Assembly: GCA_900319385.1 (NCBI GenBank)
Contig: ONOG01000018.1
Location: 1 to 51,529 of the forward strand
Origin: an uncultured Prevotellaceae bacterium
GTDB taxonomy: Bacteria > Bacteroidota > Bacteroidia > Bacteroidales > Bacteroidaceae
Reading direction: 5' to 3'
DNA length: 51,529 bases
Within the stretch, counting starts at the first letter, position 1; every line of letters starts with the position of its first letter. Below the pieces are notes generated by a model, which did not search any database, had not been told where the DNA came from, and saw only the letters and a list, made by a program, of their open reading frames with translations. This document shows, in pieces, positions 1 through 8,124 of this stretch. A program made the translations under genes and the position numbers.

Positions 1-114
1 TCGACTATTACACGCAATATTGCAGTATTAAAGGAAAAAGGTGTCATTAGACGTGTTGGTGAAGATAAAAATGGCTATTGGGAAGTGCTATTAGACATTA
101 AAATTGTTGATTAG
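1..114 (+). CDS. C-terminal end of a winged-helix/ATP-binding regulator (partial)
   Basis: Open frame from the first base to a TAG at 112-114; only the last 37 residues are present. They read as a winged-helix wing and recognition helix (NIAVLKEKGVIRRVG followed by DKNGYWEV). This ending is typical of proteins with an N-terminal AlbA_2 (divergent AAA-4) domain, often annotated as RecG-like ATP-binding proteins or HTH transcriptional regulators. It is more AT-rich than the genes after it, which would fit a horizontally acquired gene. The 5' part lies outside the window, so the family call rests on the tail alone. Confidence 0.6.
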   Translation, partial: STITRNIAVLKEKGVIRRVGEDKNGYWEVLLDIKIVD

Positions 115-159
115 TGGGCTTTATTTGGTGGTGCAAATGTGGCGCATTGCGTAAATAGA

Positions 160-200
160 AAAATCCGCAAGAGGCTGAAATTCAGAATCTTGCGGATTTT
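160..200. terminator. Intrinsic terminator, probably bidirectional
   Basis: A perfect 13-bp inverted repeat (160-172 with 188-200, arms AAAATCCGCAAGA and TCTTGCGGATTTT) encloses a 15-nt loop. The arms begin with A-runs and end with T-runs, so it can act on both strands: after the partial gene on the plus strand and after the tRNA-Arg read from the minus strand. Confidence 0.8.
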
Positions 201-206
201 AATAAG

Positions 207-280
207 TGATCCCGAAGGGATTCAAACCCTTGACCTTCAGAACCGGAATCTGACGCTCTATTCAGCTAAGCTACGGGACC
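207..280 (-). tRNA. tRNA-Arg(CCG)
   Basis: Minus-strand cloverleaf of 74 nt. The acceptor arm GGTCCCG pairs with CGGGATC, the anticodon loop is TTCCGGT (anticodon CCG, reading CGG), and the T arm contains GGGTTTGAATCCC. No CCA is encoded. Confidence 0.93.
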
Positions 281-309
281 TAAAAAATGAAAATTAAAAA
301 TTATATAAT

Positions 310-1167
310 TCAACTGAAGATGACAGTCTTGTTTTTGTAGGCGAGGACTTTTCGGTCGATATGTTTGCTCACGGCGCGTGAGAGAACAATCTTTTCGAGG
401 TCTTTGCCTTTGTTGACGAGGTCGGCGGGAGTGTCCTTATGGGTGATGCGGACGACGTCTTGTTCGATGATGGGGCCTGCGTCGAGCTCTGTGGTGACGT
501 AGTGGCTGGTGGCTCCGATGATTTTCACACCACGTTCCCATGCCTGATGATAGGGCTTGGCGCCGACGAAGGCGGGGAGGAAGGAGTGGTGGATGTTGAT
601 GATATGGTTGGGGTAGGCCTTGATCATCTTTTCGGAGATGACTTGCATGTAGCGTGCAAGGACGATGAAGGTGATGCCGTTCTGTTTGAGCAGTTCCATT
701 TCCTTCTGTTCTTGCTCGGCCTTATTCTCCTTGTTGATGGGGAAAACGTGGTAGGGGATGCCAAACTGGCGTGCCACAGGTTCGAGGTCGGGATGGTTGG
801 AGATGATGAGGGGAATGTCGCAGTCCCATTCGCCGGCGGCATAGCGTGCGAGCATGTCGAAGAGGCAGTGGCTCATCTTGGATACGAAGATGGCCATGCG
901 TGGCTTGACATCGGAGAAGTAGAGGCGGAGCGACATGTCGTACTTCTGTGCGTAGAGGGTGGAGAAGTAGTCCTGAATCTTGTCGCGGGGAATGGCGAAG
1001 TCGGTGAGTTCCCACTCGACGCGTGCGAAGAATACGTGCTCGATGTGGTCCACGTACTGGTCGAGATAGACGATGTTACCGCCGTTGACGGTGATGAAGT
1101 TCGTTATCTCCGCCAGTATGCCTGGTCGGTCGGGGCAGTGGAGCAGGAGTTTTGCGGTGACAGCCAT
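310..1167 (-). CDS. purU: Formyltetrahydrofolate deformylase
   Basis: Hydrolyses 10-formyltetrahydrofolate to formate and tetrahydrofolate in the cytoplasm, balancing one-carbon pools. At 285 aa it has the usual length. Residues 5-80 form an ACT regulatory domain (LLLHCPDRPGILAEIT) and residues 88-280 a formyltransferase domain. The catalytic trio of the formyltransferase fold is visible as Asn191 and His193 in NIHHSFLPAF and Asp229 in LDAGPIIEQD. The ATG at 1167 lies about 40 nt downstream of a clear -7 box, which supports this start. It is apparently monocistronic, with tRNA-Arg downstream. Confidence 0.95.
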   Translation of the reverse strand: MAVTAKLLLHCPDRPGILAEITNFITVNGGNIVYLDQYVDHIEHVFFARVEWELTDFAIPRDKIQDYFSTLYAQKYDMSLRLYFSDVKPRMAIFVSKMSHCLFDMLARYAAGEWDCDIPLIISNHPDLEPVARQFGIPYHVFPINKENKAEQEQKEMELLKQNGITFIVLARYMQVISEKMIKAYPNHIINIHHSFLPAFVGAKPYHQAWERGVKIIGATSHYVTTELDAGPIIEQDVVRITHKDTPADLVNKGKDLEKIVLSRAVSKHIDRKVLAYKNKTVIFS

Positions 1168-1207
1168 CCTTTATGTGAAAAGTTAAAAGTTAAACTGAAA
1201 TCGGATG

Positions 1208-1215
1208 CAAAGGTA
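1208..1215 (-). promoter_or_regulatory. Promoter -7 box for purU
   Basis: TACCTTTG on the minus strand, followed by C, matches the Bacteroidota -7 consensus TAnnTTTG. Transcription would begin near 1202, giving a leader of about 35 nt before the purU ATG. Confidence 0.65.
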
Positions 1216-1224
1216 CAACATATA

Positions 1225-1258
1225 ATTGATAATTGAAAATTGAAAATTAAAAATTAGA
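1225..1258. repeat. AT-rich dispersed repeat (GAAAATT type)
   Basis: Tandem near-repeats of TTGAAAATTGAAAATTAAAAATTA. Related tracts occur between many genes of this window (about 285-305, 5468-5498, 20303-20335, 41584-41602). They sit at intergenic edges and carry no open frame. Confidence 0.6.
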
Positions 1259-1289
1259 CTCAAATGGTGGAAAAAAGTAAGATTATTCG

Positions 1290-1297
1290 TATCTTCG
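1290..1297 (+). promoter_or_regulatory. Promoter -7 box for the M15 peptidase gene
   Basis: TATCTTCG within TTCGTATCTTCGC, one mismatch from TAnnTTTG. The predicted transcription start is near 1302-1304, so an ATG at 1302 would sit on the transcript's first base. This favours the ATG at 1317. Confidence 0.55.
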
Positions 1298-1316
1298 CGG
1301 CATGAAACAGTATGAT

Positions 1317-1961
1317 ATGAAAACTTTTTGGATGTGCTTGGTGCTGCTTTTGAGCATGAGCACGACGGTGATGGCCCAACGCTTGGAGGGTTTCAGTGTG
1401 AGTGAGATTCCTGATTCGGTGTTTGTACGGATGCAGGGAAAGACGTTTCCCGAAGGGTGTCGGATGCAGCGTAGCGACTTGCGCTACTTGCGGCTGATGC
1501 ACTACGATGGCACGGGACGTGTGTGCCAGGGCGAGATGGTGTGCAACAAGTCGATTGCGCAGGATGTGGTCGAGATTTTTGAGGAGTTGTTCCGCCAGCA
1601 TTATCCCATCGAGCGCATCCGTCTGATGGACGACTATGATGCTGTGGATGAACAGGCAATGCGCGACAACAACACGAGTTGCTTCTGCTACCGCACGGTG
1701 ACGGGTACGCAGGTGCTGTCGAAGCATTCACAGGGGCTGGCGGTGGACCTCAACACGCTCTACAACCCTTATGTGAAACGCCAGAAGGACGGCACGCTGC
1801 ACATCGAACCTGCCACTGGTCGCCCCTACATCGACCGCAAGCGTTCGTTTCCGTATAAGATTGACGAGCAGGATTTGGCTTACAAGTTGTTTAGGCAGCA
1901 TGGCTTCCAGTGGGGTGGTCATTGGAAAAGTGTAAAGGACTACCAGCACTTCGAGAAGTAA
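1317..1961 (+). CDS. Secreted M15-family peptidase (M15_4 type)
   Basis: Predicted zinc D-Ala-D-Ala carboxypeptidase or L-Ala-D-Glu endopeptidase acting on peptidoglycan outside the inner membrane. Counting from the ATG at 1317 (214 aa), residues 1-21 form a signal peptide ending at MAQ. The M15_4 metal site is visible: His137 and Asp144 in HSQGLAVDLN, then WGGHW and KDYQHF, where His211 is the expected third ligand. An in-frame ATG at 1302 exists but probably overlaps the transcription start. The gene is followed by a repeat tract and dinB. Substrate specificity cannot be read from the sequence. Confidence 0.85.
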   Translation: MKTFWMCLVLLLSMSTTVMAQRLEGFSVSEIPDSVFVRMQGKTFPEGCRMQRSDLRYLRLMHYDGTGRVCQGEMVCNKSIAQDVVEIFEELFRQHYPIERIRLMDDYDAVDEQAMRDNNTSCFCYRTVTGTQVLSKHSQGLAVDLNTLYNPYVKRQKDGTLHIEPATGRPYIDRKRSFPYKIDEQDLAYKLFRQHGFQWGGHWKSVKDYQHFEK

Positions 1962-1964
1962 TGA

Positions 1965-2045
1965 ATAAGTGAAAAGTGAAGATGATGTAGTACAAAGTAC
2001 AACGAAGTGAAAAACTCAAAAACTTAAAAACTCAAAAGTTGAAAA
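1965..2045. repeat. Composite dispersed repeats upstream of dinB
   Basis: Three short repeat types lie side by side: GTGAAAAGTGAA, then GTACAAAGTACAA, then GAAAAACTCAAAAACTTAAA continuing to GTTGAAAAGTG. The last GTG of this tract is the apparent start codon of dinB. A near copy of the final part precedes surA at 41645-41678. Confidence 0.65.
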
Positions 2046-3125
2046 GTGAGGAAGATCATCCATGTTGACATGGATCAGTTTTTTGCGGCTGTCGAACAGC
2101 GCGACTGCCCCGAACTGCGTGGCAAACCGATTGCCGTAGGGTTTGATGCCGAACGTGGCGTGGTTTCGACAGCCAGCTACGAGGCGCGCCGCTTTGGCGT
2201 ACATTCGGCGCAATCGATTGTGGTGGCCAAAAGGCTCTGTCCCCAGCTCATCATCGTCGCACCTCATTTTGAGAAATACAAGGAGGTGAGCCAGCAGATT
2301 CGTGCCATCTTCCACGACTATACCGATCTGGTCGAACCGCTTTCGCTCGACGAGGCTTTCCTCGATGTGTCGGAAAACAAGAAGGGCATAGCCTTGGCTG
2401 TCGATATTGCCAAGGAGATTAAGCAGCGCATCTTGGAGCAGACGCAGCTCACGGCCTCGGCGGGTGTTTCCTACTGTAAGTTTTTGGCTAAGGTGGCGTC
2501 CGACTTTCGCAAGCCCAACGGCCTTTGTGTCGTGCATCCCGATCGTGCACAGGCTTTCATCGACCGCCTCGACGTGACGCGTATCTGGGGTGTGGGCAAG
2601 AAGACGGCCGAACGTATGCACCGCATGGGTGTGTTCACCGGAGCCGACCTGCGGAAACAGTCGTTGCTGCGTCTGACGCAAGAGTTTGGGAAGATGGGGC
2701 AGGTGTTCTACGACTTTGCCCGTGGCATCGACCCGCGACCTGTGGTTTCGGAATGGGAACGCAAGTCGTGCAGTTGTGAACGGACGTTTATGACCGACTT
2801 GACGACCGAGGAAGTGGTGATGACCGAGTTGGACAGCACAGTTGCTGAACTGATACGACGATTGGAGAGGACGAAGTTTGAAGGGCAGACACTGACGCTG
2901 AAGGTGAAGTTTGCCGACTTTCAGCAAATTACACGCAGCATTACTGTCGGCCATATCCTTCACACGCAAGAACAAATTCTCCCTTTGGCCAAACAACTGA
3001 TGAGCGAGGTGGACTACGGAATGTTTCGCCCCATCCGCCTGTTGGGGCTTGGGGTGTCGAATCATCATGACGAGAGAGTGAAGCTGCCGGAGTGGATACA
3101 GCTCAAGCTGCCTTTCGAAGATTAG
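2046..3125 (+). CDS. dinB: DNA polymerase IV (Y-family translesion polymerase)
   Basis: Error-prone bypass polymerase for damaged templates. At 359 aa it has the usual length. The catalytic acidic residues are Asp8 in HVDMDQFFA and Asp102-Glu103 in SLDEAFLD. The helix-hairpin-helix IWGVGKKTAERM and the C-terminal little-finger domain follow. The start is GTG at 2046, because the conserved RKIIHVDMD begins immediately after it and no ATG lies upstream in frame. No promoter is obvious, so it may be cotranscribed with the M15 gene. Its stop codon overlaps the stop of the convergent gene. Confidence 0.95.
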   Translation: MRKIIHVDMDQFFAAVEQRDCPELRGKPIAVGFDAERGVVSTASYEARRFGVHSAQSIVVAKRLCPQLIIVAPHFEKYKEVSQQIRAIFHDYTDLVEPLSLDEAFLDVSENKKGIALAVDIAKEIKQRILEQTQLTASAGVSYCKFLAKVASDFRKPNGLCVVHPDRAQAFIDRLDVTRIWGVGKKTAERMHRMGVFTGADLRKQSLLRLTQEFGKMGQVFYDFARGIDPRPVVSEWERKSCSCERTFMTDLTTEEVVMTELDSTVAELIRRLERTKFEGQTLTLKVKFADFQQITRSITVGHILHTQEQILPLAKQLMSEVDYGMFRPIRLLGLGVSNHHDERVKLPEWIQLKLPFED

Positions 3126-5365
3126 AACGGAAGGCCCACGGCAAAGTGAAAAGCGAAATCGCGGCGCAGGCTGGGATGGAAGATGGGGTAGTGGTCGCGC
3201 CCTTCGTAGGCAGGGTTGACGGCCTTCATGCCCGCATCGAAACGCAGGGTGAAGAAGTCGAGAGCCAGACGAAGGCCAAGTCCGTAGCTCACGGCGATTT
3301 GACGGTAGAAAGAGTCAAAGCGAAACTCTCCCTCGGGCTGATCCTCATACTTTCGGATGGTCCAGATGTTACCCGCATCGACAAACAGAGCACCATTCAG
3401 TTTCCAGAACAAGTGGCTGCGCAGTTCCATATTCAGGTCAAGCTTGATGTCTCCGCTTTGGTTCAGGAAGTTAATCTGCTTGTCTGCACCCTTGTAGGCG
3501 CCAGGTCCCAGGCTGCGCACCGACCAACCACGCACCGAGTTTGCTCCACCGGCAAAGTATCGCTTCTCGAATGGCAACTGGTTACTGTTGCCGTAAGGAT
3601 AGGCGATGCCCAGTGCAGCATGGATGGCAAACGAGTTGTTGTCGTCGATGCGGAAGCTCTTGGCAAAGTCGATGTCGCCACGCACATATTGGGCAAAGGC
3701 AATGCCGCAGAAGGTGTACTGCCCCTGCGAGTTCTTCTTGCCACGCACGGCACTCGTCGCCGCTTGCAGCACATTGCCCGATGTCTCGATGCTGACTCGG
3801 AAGGTATAGGCATTCTGTCCGTATGTGCTCGTGACAGCTGTGCCGAGTGAATTGAAGGCATAGCTGTAGCCCAACTTTGTGATGAGAAGGTTCTCGTAGT
3901 TGTAACGCAGGATGGCATTCTGCTTTCCCACCACGTCGAGATACTGCTCGCGGAACTGCTGCGAGAGCCACGGCATGTAGATGTAGTTCACTTCGAGCAG
4001 GTCGAATCGGTGCAGCACCTTTTGCGTTGAACTCTGCCAACGGTAGCGCCAGGCAGCGGTGAGCACACGGCGGCGGAACTCGGGGCGGTTCTGCAGATTG
4101 TATTGCAGCGAAATCTCCGATGTCGCATTGTGTCGGGCACCATACTCGCGACTCACCAGTGGCAGGAGAAATCCAGGGAATCGCAGACTTGTCTCGACAC
4201 CCAGCTCCTTATAGTTATGGCCTTCGTAGCCTTCCAGACCCGTGATGGCTTCGTAGGCACCACGCAGCTTCACGGTGAGCATCTCGCTGCCCCGTAGCAG
4301 GTTCTTGTGCTGGCAGGTCGCCGAAGCCGCTGCACCCAGGTCGCCAGCCGAGTTCGTCCCTTCGAGGTCGAAACTGATGGAGCGGGGGCGGGCATGGTTG
4401 AGAATGATTTCGCAGTCGATCGAGTCGCTCTCGCTGCGGGGCGTCAGGCGGATATTGGTATAGGCTACGGCTTGCAGACGCATGAAGTTGTTGTAGGTCT
4501 GGCGTTGCAGACGTTCGCTATACAGCTCGCCCGTGTGCATCATCGTGTTCGACGTGAGCACGTGCTGACGCAGGAATTGCGGATTGTCCAGCTCGTACGA
4601 GATGCGTCCGATGCGATACTGCGGATGTGGCACAGCCTCCGAATGTCTATCCTCCACGTGCAGCCGCACGTGCATCGTCAGTGCCACCTCCGTCATTCCT
4701 GCCAGCGTGTCGGCGTCGAACTGGATGCACTCCTTGTTGAACTTAAAGAAGCCCATGTCGCGCAGCAGGGTGTTCAGTCGCGAACGTTCGGCATTCAGTA
4801 TGTTGATGTCGAGCGGCATACCTGGCCGCAGCAACGACTGCAGGGTGTCTGGTCCCATGATGATGTCTCGCAGCCGAGGGTCGTCCACCTGTCGGCTCAG
4901 CCGAGTCACGTGGTAACGTTCGCCAGGGCTGACGCGATAGGTCAGTGCAAGCACCCGTTTGTGCGTCCGTTGTTCGGTCACCACCCGCGAGTGCAGGTAG
5001 CCCGCGTTGTGCATCACCTGCTGCATGTCGTCCATGCTGCGCAGGGTCATCAGCGAATCATAGATTTCGGGGCGTTGGCCAATCTTGCGAAGGAGTCGGG
5101 AACTCCAACGCTGGCTCCCAGGTTTCGACAGGCAATAGATGCGCATGGGAATCTTTGCGCCGAACCACTTCGTGTTGGGCATCTGCCTGACATAGCCATC
5201 GAGCTGCAGATCCTTCGTCGCCTGAGGTTCGTCTGACACCACGTACACATCCTTCAGGAACAGCTCGTCCTCGGCCACATGTTTCGTCACGCCACACGCC
5301 GACAGCAGGCCGAGCAGAGCCACGGCCAGAGCAAGGGAAAATATATTTTTCGGCGGGTACTTCAT
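3122..5365 (-). CDS. Omp85-family outer membrane lipoprotein (TamL/BamA-like)
   Basis: Predicted outer membrane assembly protein of the BamA/TamA superfamily. The N-terminus is a lipoprotein signal with lipobox LLSAC, which is the TamL feature in Bacteroidota. POTRA-like segments follow (for example the GYLHSRVV and ERSRLNTLLRDMGF regions). From about residue 335 a C-terminal 16-strand-barrel domain begins, with the motif YFAGGANSVRGWSVRSLGPG near its middle and a terminal Phe (AVGLPF). A longer frame starting at TTG 5380 is rejected because that TTG lies inside the -7 box; the ATG at 5365 gives 747 aa. No TamB partner is in the window. A role in inserting outer-membrane proteins is inferred from the family. 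Confidence 0.88.
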   Translation of the reverse strand: MKYPPKNIFSLALAVALLGLLSACGVTKHVAEDELFLKDVYVVSDEPQATKDLQLDGYVRQMPNTKWFGAKIPMRIYCLSKPGSQRWSSRLLRKIGQRPEIYDSLMTLRSMDDMQQVMHNAGYLHSRVVTEQRTHKRVLALTYRVSPGERYHVTRLSRQVDDPRLRDIIMGPDTLQSLLRPGMPLDINILNAERSRLNTLLRDMGFFKFNKECIQFDADTLAGMTEVALTMHVRLHVEDRHSEAVPHPQYRIGRISYELDNPQFLRQHVLTSNTMMHTGELYSERLQRQTYNNFMRLQAVAYTNIRLTPRSESDSIDCEIILNHARPRSISFDLEGTNSAGDLGAAASATCQHKNLLRGSEMLTVKLRGAYEAITGLEGYEGHNYKELGVETSLRFPGFLLPLVSREYGARHNATSEISLQYNLQNRPEFRRRVLTAAWRYRWQSSTQKVLHRFDLLEVNYIYMPWLSQQFREQYLDVVGKQNAILRYNYENLLITKLGYSYAFNSLGTAVTSTYGQNAYTFRVSIETSGNVLQAATSAVRGKKNSQGQYTFCGIAFAQYVRGDIDFAKSFRIDDNNSFAIHAALGIAYPYGNSNQLPFEKRYFAGGANSVRGWSVRSLGPGAYKGADKQINFLNQSGDIKLDLNMELRSHLFWKLNGALFVDAGNIWTIRKYEDQPEGEFRFDSFYRQIAVSYGLGLRLALDFFTLRFDAGMKAVNPAYEGRDHYPIFHPSLRRDFAFHFAVGLPF

Positions 5366-5377
5366 ACGAAACGACGG

Positions 5378-5385
5378 CAAAGTTA
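5378..5385 (-). promoter_or_regulatory. Promoter -7 box for the Omp85 lipoprotein gene
   Basis: TAACTTTG on the minus strand, a perfect match to TAnnTTTG. The start of transcription would fall near 5371, only a few bases before the ATG at 5365, so the leader is very short. Confidence 0.7.
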
Positions 5386-5512
5386 CGATTAAGCGCGTAA
5401 AATGCCAAATTTATCAGCGCATTTTCGAGCGTAAGTACCTTCGGCGAAGCCAAAGGCACAACTTATATCAGAAAATTGAAAATCGAAAATTGAAAACTTG
5501 GAAATTAAGTAT

Positions 5513-5520
5513 TATCTTTG
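5513..5520 (+). promoter_or_regulatory. Promoter -7 box for the TrmH-family gene
   Basis: TATCTTTG followed by CAG, a perfect TAnnTTTG match. It lies inside an upstream in-frame extension of the gene, so translation must begin downstream of it. Confidence 0.7.
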
Positions 5521-5557
5521 CAGACGAAACCGATTTTATAATTTGGAATTATCAGAG

Positions 5558-6304
5558 ATGCTGAGTAAGAACAGAATCAAGTGGCTGCGTGGCTTGCAGC
5601 TGAAGAAGAACCGGACGGCTGAGGGAGTGTTCGTGGCTGAGGGTCCGAAGCTGGTGGGCGAACTGCTGGCTGCGGGTTTCGAATGTGTGTATCTGGCGGC
5701 TACGGAGGTGCAGGACTCGTGGAGGATCGAGACGGAGATTGTGACGGAGGACGAGCTGCGACGGGTGAGTTCGGTGGAAACGCCTCAGGGGGTGCTGGCG
5801 GTGTTGCGACAGCCGCACTACGACGTGAAACTCTCTGAGGTGGCGTCGCAGCGCTTGTGTCTGTTGCTCGACGGGGTGCAGAACCCTGGCAACTTGGGCA
5901 CGATTGTACGCTTGGCTGACTGGTTTGGCATCGGTGACGTGTTCTGCATCGGTGGCTGTGCTGACTTGTATAATCCGAAGACAGTGCAGGCGACGATGGG
6001 TGCCCTTGCGCACGTGCGCGTACATTATAATATAGGTGTGGAGGATTTGGAGGGTGGCGACTTCCCTGTGTATGGCACATTTCTCGATGGGGAGAATCTA
6101 TACGGGAAACGGCTGGAGAATCGTGGTGTGATCGTGATGGGGAACGAGGGTCGCGGAATTTCGCCGGAGGTGGAACGTCGGGTGACGGACCGGCTTTGGA
6201 TTCCGAGCTACAGCGACTGCCATGTGGAGTCGCTGAATGTGGCTATCGCGACGGCGGTGGTTTGTGCGGAATTTAGGCGCAGGAGTTTGCCGTCCCTTAC
6301 GTAA
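5558..6304 (+). CDS. TrmH/SpoU-family RNA 2'-O-ribose methyltransferase
   Basis: SAM-dependent SPOUT-class methylase for rRNA or tRNA ribose. All three class motifs are present: NPGNLGTIVRLADWFG (motif 1), VIVMGNEGRGIS (motif 2) and SLNVAIATAV (motif 3). The N-terminal LSKNRIKWLRGLQ and GVFVAEGPKLV segments form the substrate-binding subdomain of the RlmB/TrmH type. The ATG at 5558 gives 248 aa and lies 38 nt after the -7 box; the longer frame from 5498 would start upstream of the promoter. The target nucleotide is unknown. The 3' end overlaps the convergent small gene by 97 bp. Confidence 0.9.
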   Translation: MLSKNRIKWLRGLQLKKNRTAEGVFVAEGPKLVGELLAAGFECVYLAATEVQDSWRIETEIVTEDELRRVSSVETPQGVLAVLRQPHYDVKLSEVASQRLCLLLDGVQNPGNLGTIVRLADWFGIGDVFCIGGCADLYNPKTVQATMGALAHVRVHYNIGVEDLEGGDFPVYGTFLDGENLYGKRLENRGVIVMGNEGRGISPEVERRVTDRLWIPSYSDCHVESLNVAIATAVVCAEFRRRSLPSLT

Positions 6305-6450
6305 AGCGTTTCGTTATACCACTCGGTGTGGGGCTGTTCGCCGCATAGGGGATAATGACGGACGACGCGTGAGTCTTCGATTTCGACCACGTGTCGTCGC
6401 AGTATGGTCCCGTTGGGCAGGACGATGCGTTGTGCTGCGATGCGTTGCAT
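6208..6450 (-). CDS. Small conserved-looking protein of unknown function
   Basis: 80 aa from an ATG at 6450. The sequence (MQRIAAQRIVLPNGTILRRH, then VVEIEDSRVVRHYPLCGEQP and HTEWY) resembles small Bacteroidota proteins whose opening looks like the N-terminal beta-strand cap of metal-dependent hydrolases, without the barrel. It follows the pyrB-ileS-lspA-DUF4296 series 35 nt downstream on the same strand, so it could be the last gene of that operon. Its final 32 codons overlap the convergent TrmH-family gene, which weakens confidence in the C-terminus. Confidence 0.5.
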   Translation of the reverse strand: MQRIAAQRIVLPNGTILRRHVVEIEDSRVVRHYPLCGEQPHTEWYNETLYVRDGKLLRLNSAQTTAVAIATFSDSTWQSL

Positions 6451-6485
6451 TTGAAAATGGGAAATTGAAAAATTAGTCCCCAGCC

Positions 6486-7514
6486 TTACTTTTTCTTCCG
6501 ACGTGTCGGCCCGATAGAGTTGGGGGTTCGTACGGCGGGTGCTGTACGGATTTCGATTTTCTGCTCGTCGTCCTGTGTCTGGATGCGGAGTTGCTCGGGG
6601 GTGAGTCGCGGCTGACGTGGCTTGGTGCCCATGGGCTGGGCAGAAGGTGCAGGTTGCAGGTCGGCGGGTAGCGTGTCGGCTGTGAGTGTGTCGGCTTCAG
6701 CCGTGTGGCTATGCATACGAATGAGGGAGAGGTTGCGGATGAGACAGAAGTTGCGGGTGTTGTCGTCGCTCTGATACTGGAAGTAGCAGGTCACCTGGCG
6801 TGGTGTGGCATCGGCAGGTACTTCGAGGTTGATGCTGAAGGGGCTGCCGGTACCGAGTATCTGGGATTCGCCGAAAGACTTAGAGCCGTTGGCCTGTACG
6901 GACAGGCTGACGGACATGAGGCTATTGCGGGAGAATCGTTCTTCGTTCATCATGATGACTTCGCCGGTGAACTTGAATCGGTCGCCAGCGTGGAAGCTGG
7001 TATCGCTTTTCACACTGAATTTTTCGAAATTGAGCAGGGGATGGTTGCGAAGGACGATGATGACGGGGCCTGTCCACAGGTTGGTGGTGTCGCCACCTTC
7101 GGCCACGAGTGTCGCCATCTCGTGGTCGCCGAGAGTGAGTTGGAGTTTCTGTCCCTCGACGGTGAAGCGTTCCTTCAGGTCTTCGTAGATGTCTTTGAGT
7201 TCGCTGGCATGGGCGTTGTACCACACAAGCGATGAGTCGAACTCAGCCTGTGTGATGCCGTGCTTGCGAAAGACGGCGTCGAGGTAGGGCTGGTTGTCCG
7301 GCGAGGTGCGGTCAGGTACCCAGTCGGTCATCGACTGAGTGAGGTGGTAGTCGTAGAGCACTTCGCGCATCTCGCTTTTAGACAGGATGCCGTCGGGACG
7401 CTGCTCGCACGAGGTCGTACAAAGTACAAGGAATAATAAGTACAAAGTACAAGGTACGAAGTACAAAGTGCGAGGTACAAAGGACAATTTACGATTTACG
7501 AAATCGGAATGCAT
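6486..7514 (-). CDS. DUF4296-domain lipoprotein
   Basis: Envelope lipoprotein of unknown function. From the ATG at 7514 (342 aa) the signal peptide runs to a Cys in CTTSCEQ. The DUF4296 helical region follows (DGILSKSEMREVLYDYHLTQ), and the C-terminus is rich in Pro, Lys and Arg, ending RRKKK. The start overlaps the end of lspA by 26 bp, a coupled arrangement also seen in other Bacteroidota. The hydrophobic signal sequence (FVPRTLYFVPCTLYLL) is encoded by tandem GTACAAAGTAC-type dispersed repeats, so this signal peptide appears to be repeat-derived. A frame starting further upstream, inside lspA, is rejected. Confidence 0.72.
   Translation of the reverse strand: MHSDFVNRKLSFVPRTLYFVPCTLYLLFLVLCTTSCEQRPDGILSKSEMREVLYDYHLTQSMTDWVPDRTSPDNQPYLDAVFRKHGITQAEFDSSLVWYNAHASELKDIYEDLKERFTVEGQKLQLTLGDHEMATLVAEGGDTTNLWTGPVIIVLRNHPLLNFEKFSVKSDTSFHAGDRFKFTGEVIMMNEERFSRNSLMSVSLSVQANGSKSFGESQILGTGSPFSINLEVPADATPRQVTCYFQYQSDDNTRNFCLIRNLSLIRMHSHTAEADTLTADTLPADLQPAPSAQPMGTKPRQPRLTPEQLRIQTQDDEQKIEIRTAPAVRTPNSIGPTRRKKK
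7418..7494. repeat. GTACAAAGTAC-type repeat inside a signal-peptide region
   Basis: Five or more near copies of GTACAAAGTAC(A)AG in tandem, lying within the first codons of the DUF4296 lipoprotein gene. On the coding strand they read as CTLYF and VPCTLYL. The same repeat is intergenic at 1990-2005 and 23112-23144 and lies within batD at 23021-23043. Confidence 0.7.
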
Positions 7515-8121
7515 AACTGAGGAGTAGCAGGATGATGCTGCACGAAATGGCGGCATCGGCAAGGTTGAAGATGGGGGAGAAGAAGACGCAGTGTTCACCA
7601 GCCTTAGGCAGGAAACTGACGTTGTTGAGCCAGGTCCACGTCGTGGGCATGTCCCATTCGACGAGAGGAAAGTAGAACATATCGACTACACGGCCGAGCA
7701 TCAAACTGCTGTAGCCCAGACCCCAAGGCACGAACTGTGCCACCTGTGGCGGGGTGGGGTTGTTGAAGATGAGTCCGTAGAACAGGCAGTCGATGATGTT
7801 GCCTGCTGCTCCTGCAATGATGAGAGCGAGGCATACGACGAGAAAGGTGGAAATGCCCTCACGGATGCGTCGCCATGTGTAAAAGCCGATGGCGGTGACG
7901 ACGACGAGGCGGAAGGCTGTGAGGAAATATTTTCCCCCTAACTCCCATCCGAAGGCCATGCCGTTGTTCTCGATGAAGTGGAGCTGAAACCAGTCGAACA
8001 CGTGAATGCTCTCGCCCAGGTACATGTGTGTCTTCACCCAGACCTTGATGAGTTGGTCGAGGATGAGGACGCACAGTACGATGGCGGTGGCAAGCCAGCC
8101 TTGTTGTTTTCGTGAAATCAT
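7489..8121 (-). CDS. lspA: Lipoprotein signal peptidase (signal peptidase II)
   Basis: Inner-membrane aspartyl protease that cleaves prolipoproteins before the lipidated Cys; the window encodes several substrates. Membrane segments lie near residues 10-28, 66-82, 92-112 and 190-207. The catalytic aspartates are Asp111 in GAAGNIID and Asp189 in FNLADAAIS. At 210 aa it is longer than the E. coli enzyme (164 aa) because of a periplasmic insertion between the two catalytic motifs, common in Bacteroidota. It starts 3 nt after the ileS stop, an arrangement conserved in many bacteria. Confidence 0.95.
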   Translation of the reverse strand: MISRKQQGWLATAIVLCVLILDQLIKVWVKTHMYLGESIHVFDWFQLHFIENNGMAFGWELGGKYFLTAFRLVVVTAIGFYTWRRIREGISTFLVVCLALIIAGAAGNIIDCLFYGLIFNNPTPPQVAQFVPWGLGYSSLMLGRVVDMFYFPLVEWDMPTTWTWLNNVSFLPKAGEHCVFFSPIFNLADAAISCSIILLLLSYAFRFRKS

Positions 8122-8124
8122 GTG

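Noticed and set aside
439..1236. 265-codon plus-strand frame opposite purU
   Set aside because: Composition is Asp/Val/Gly-rich as expected for an antisense frame of a coding gene; purU has all catalytic motifs and a promoter.
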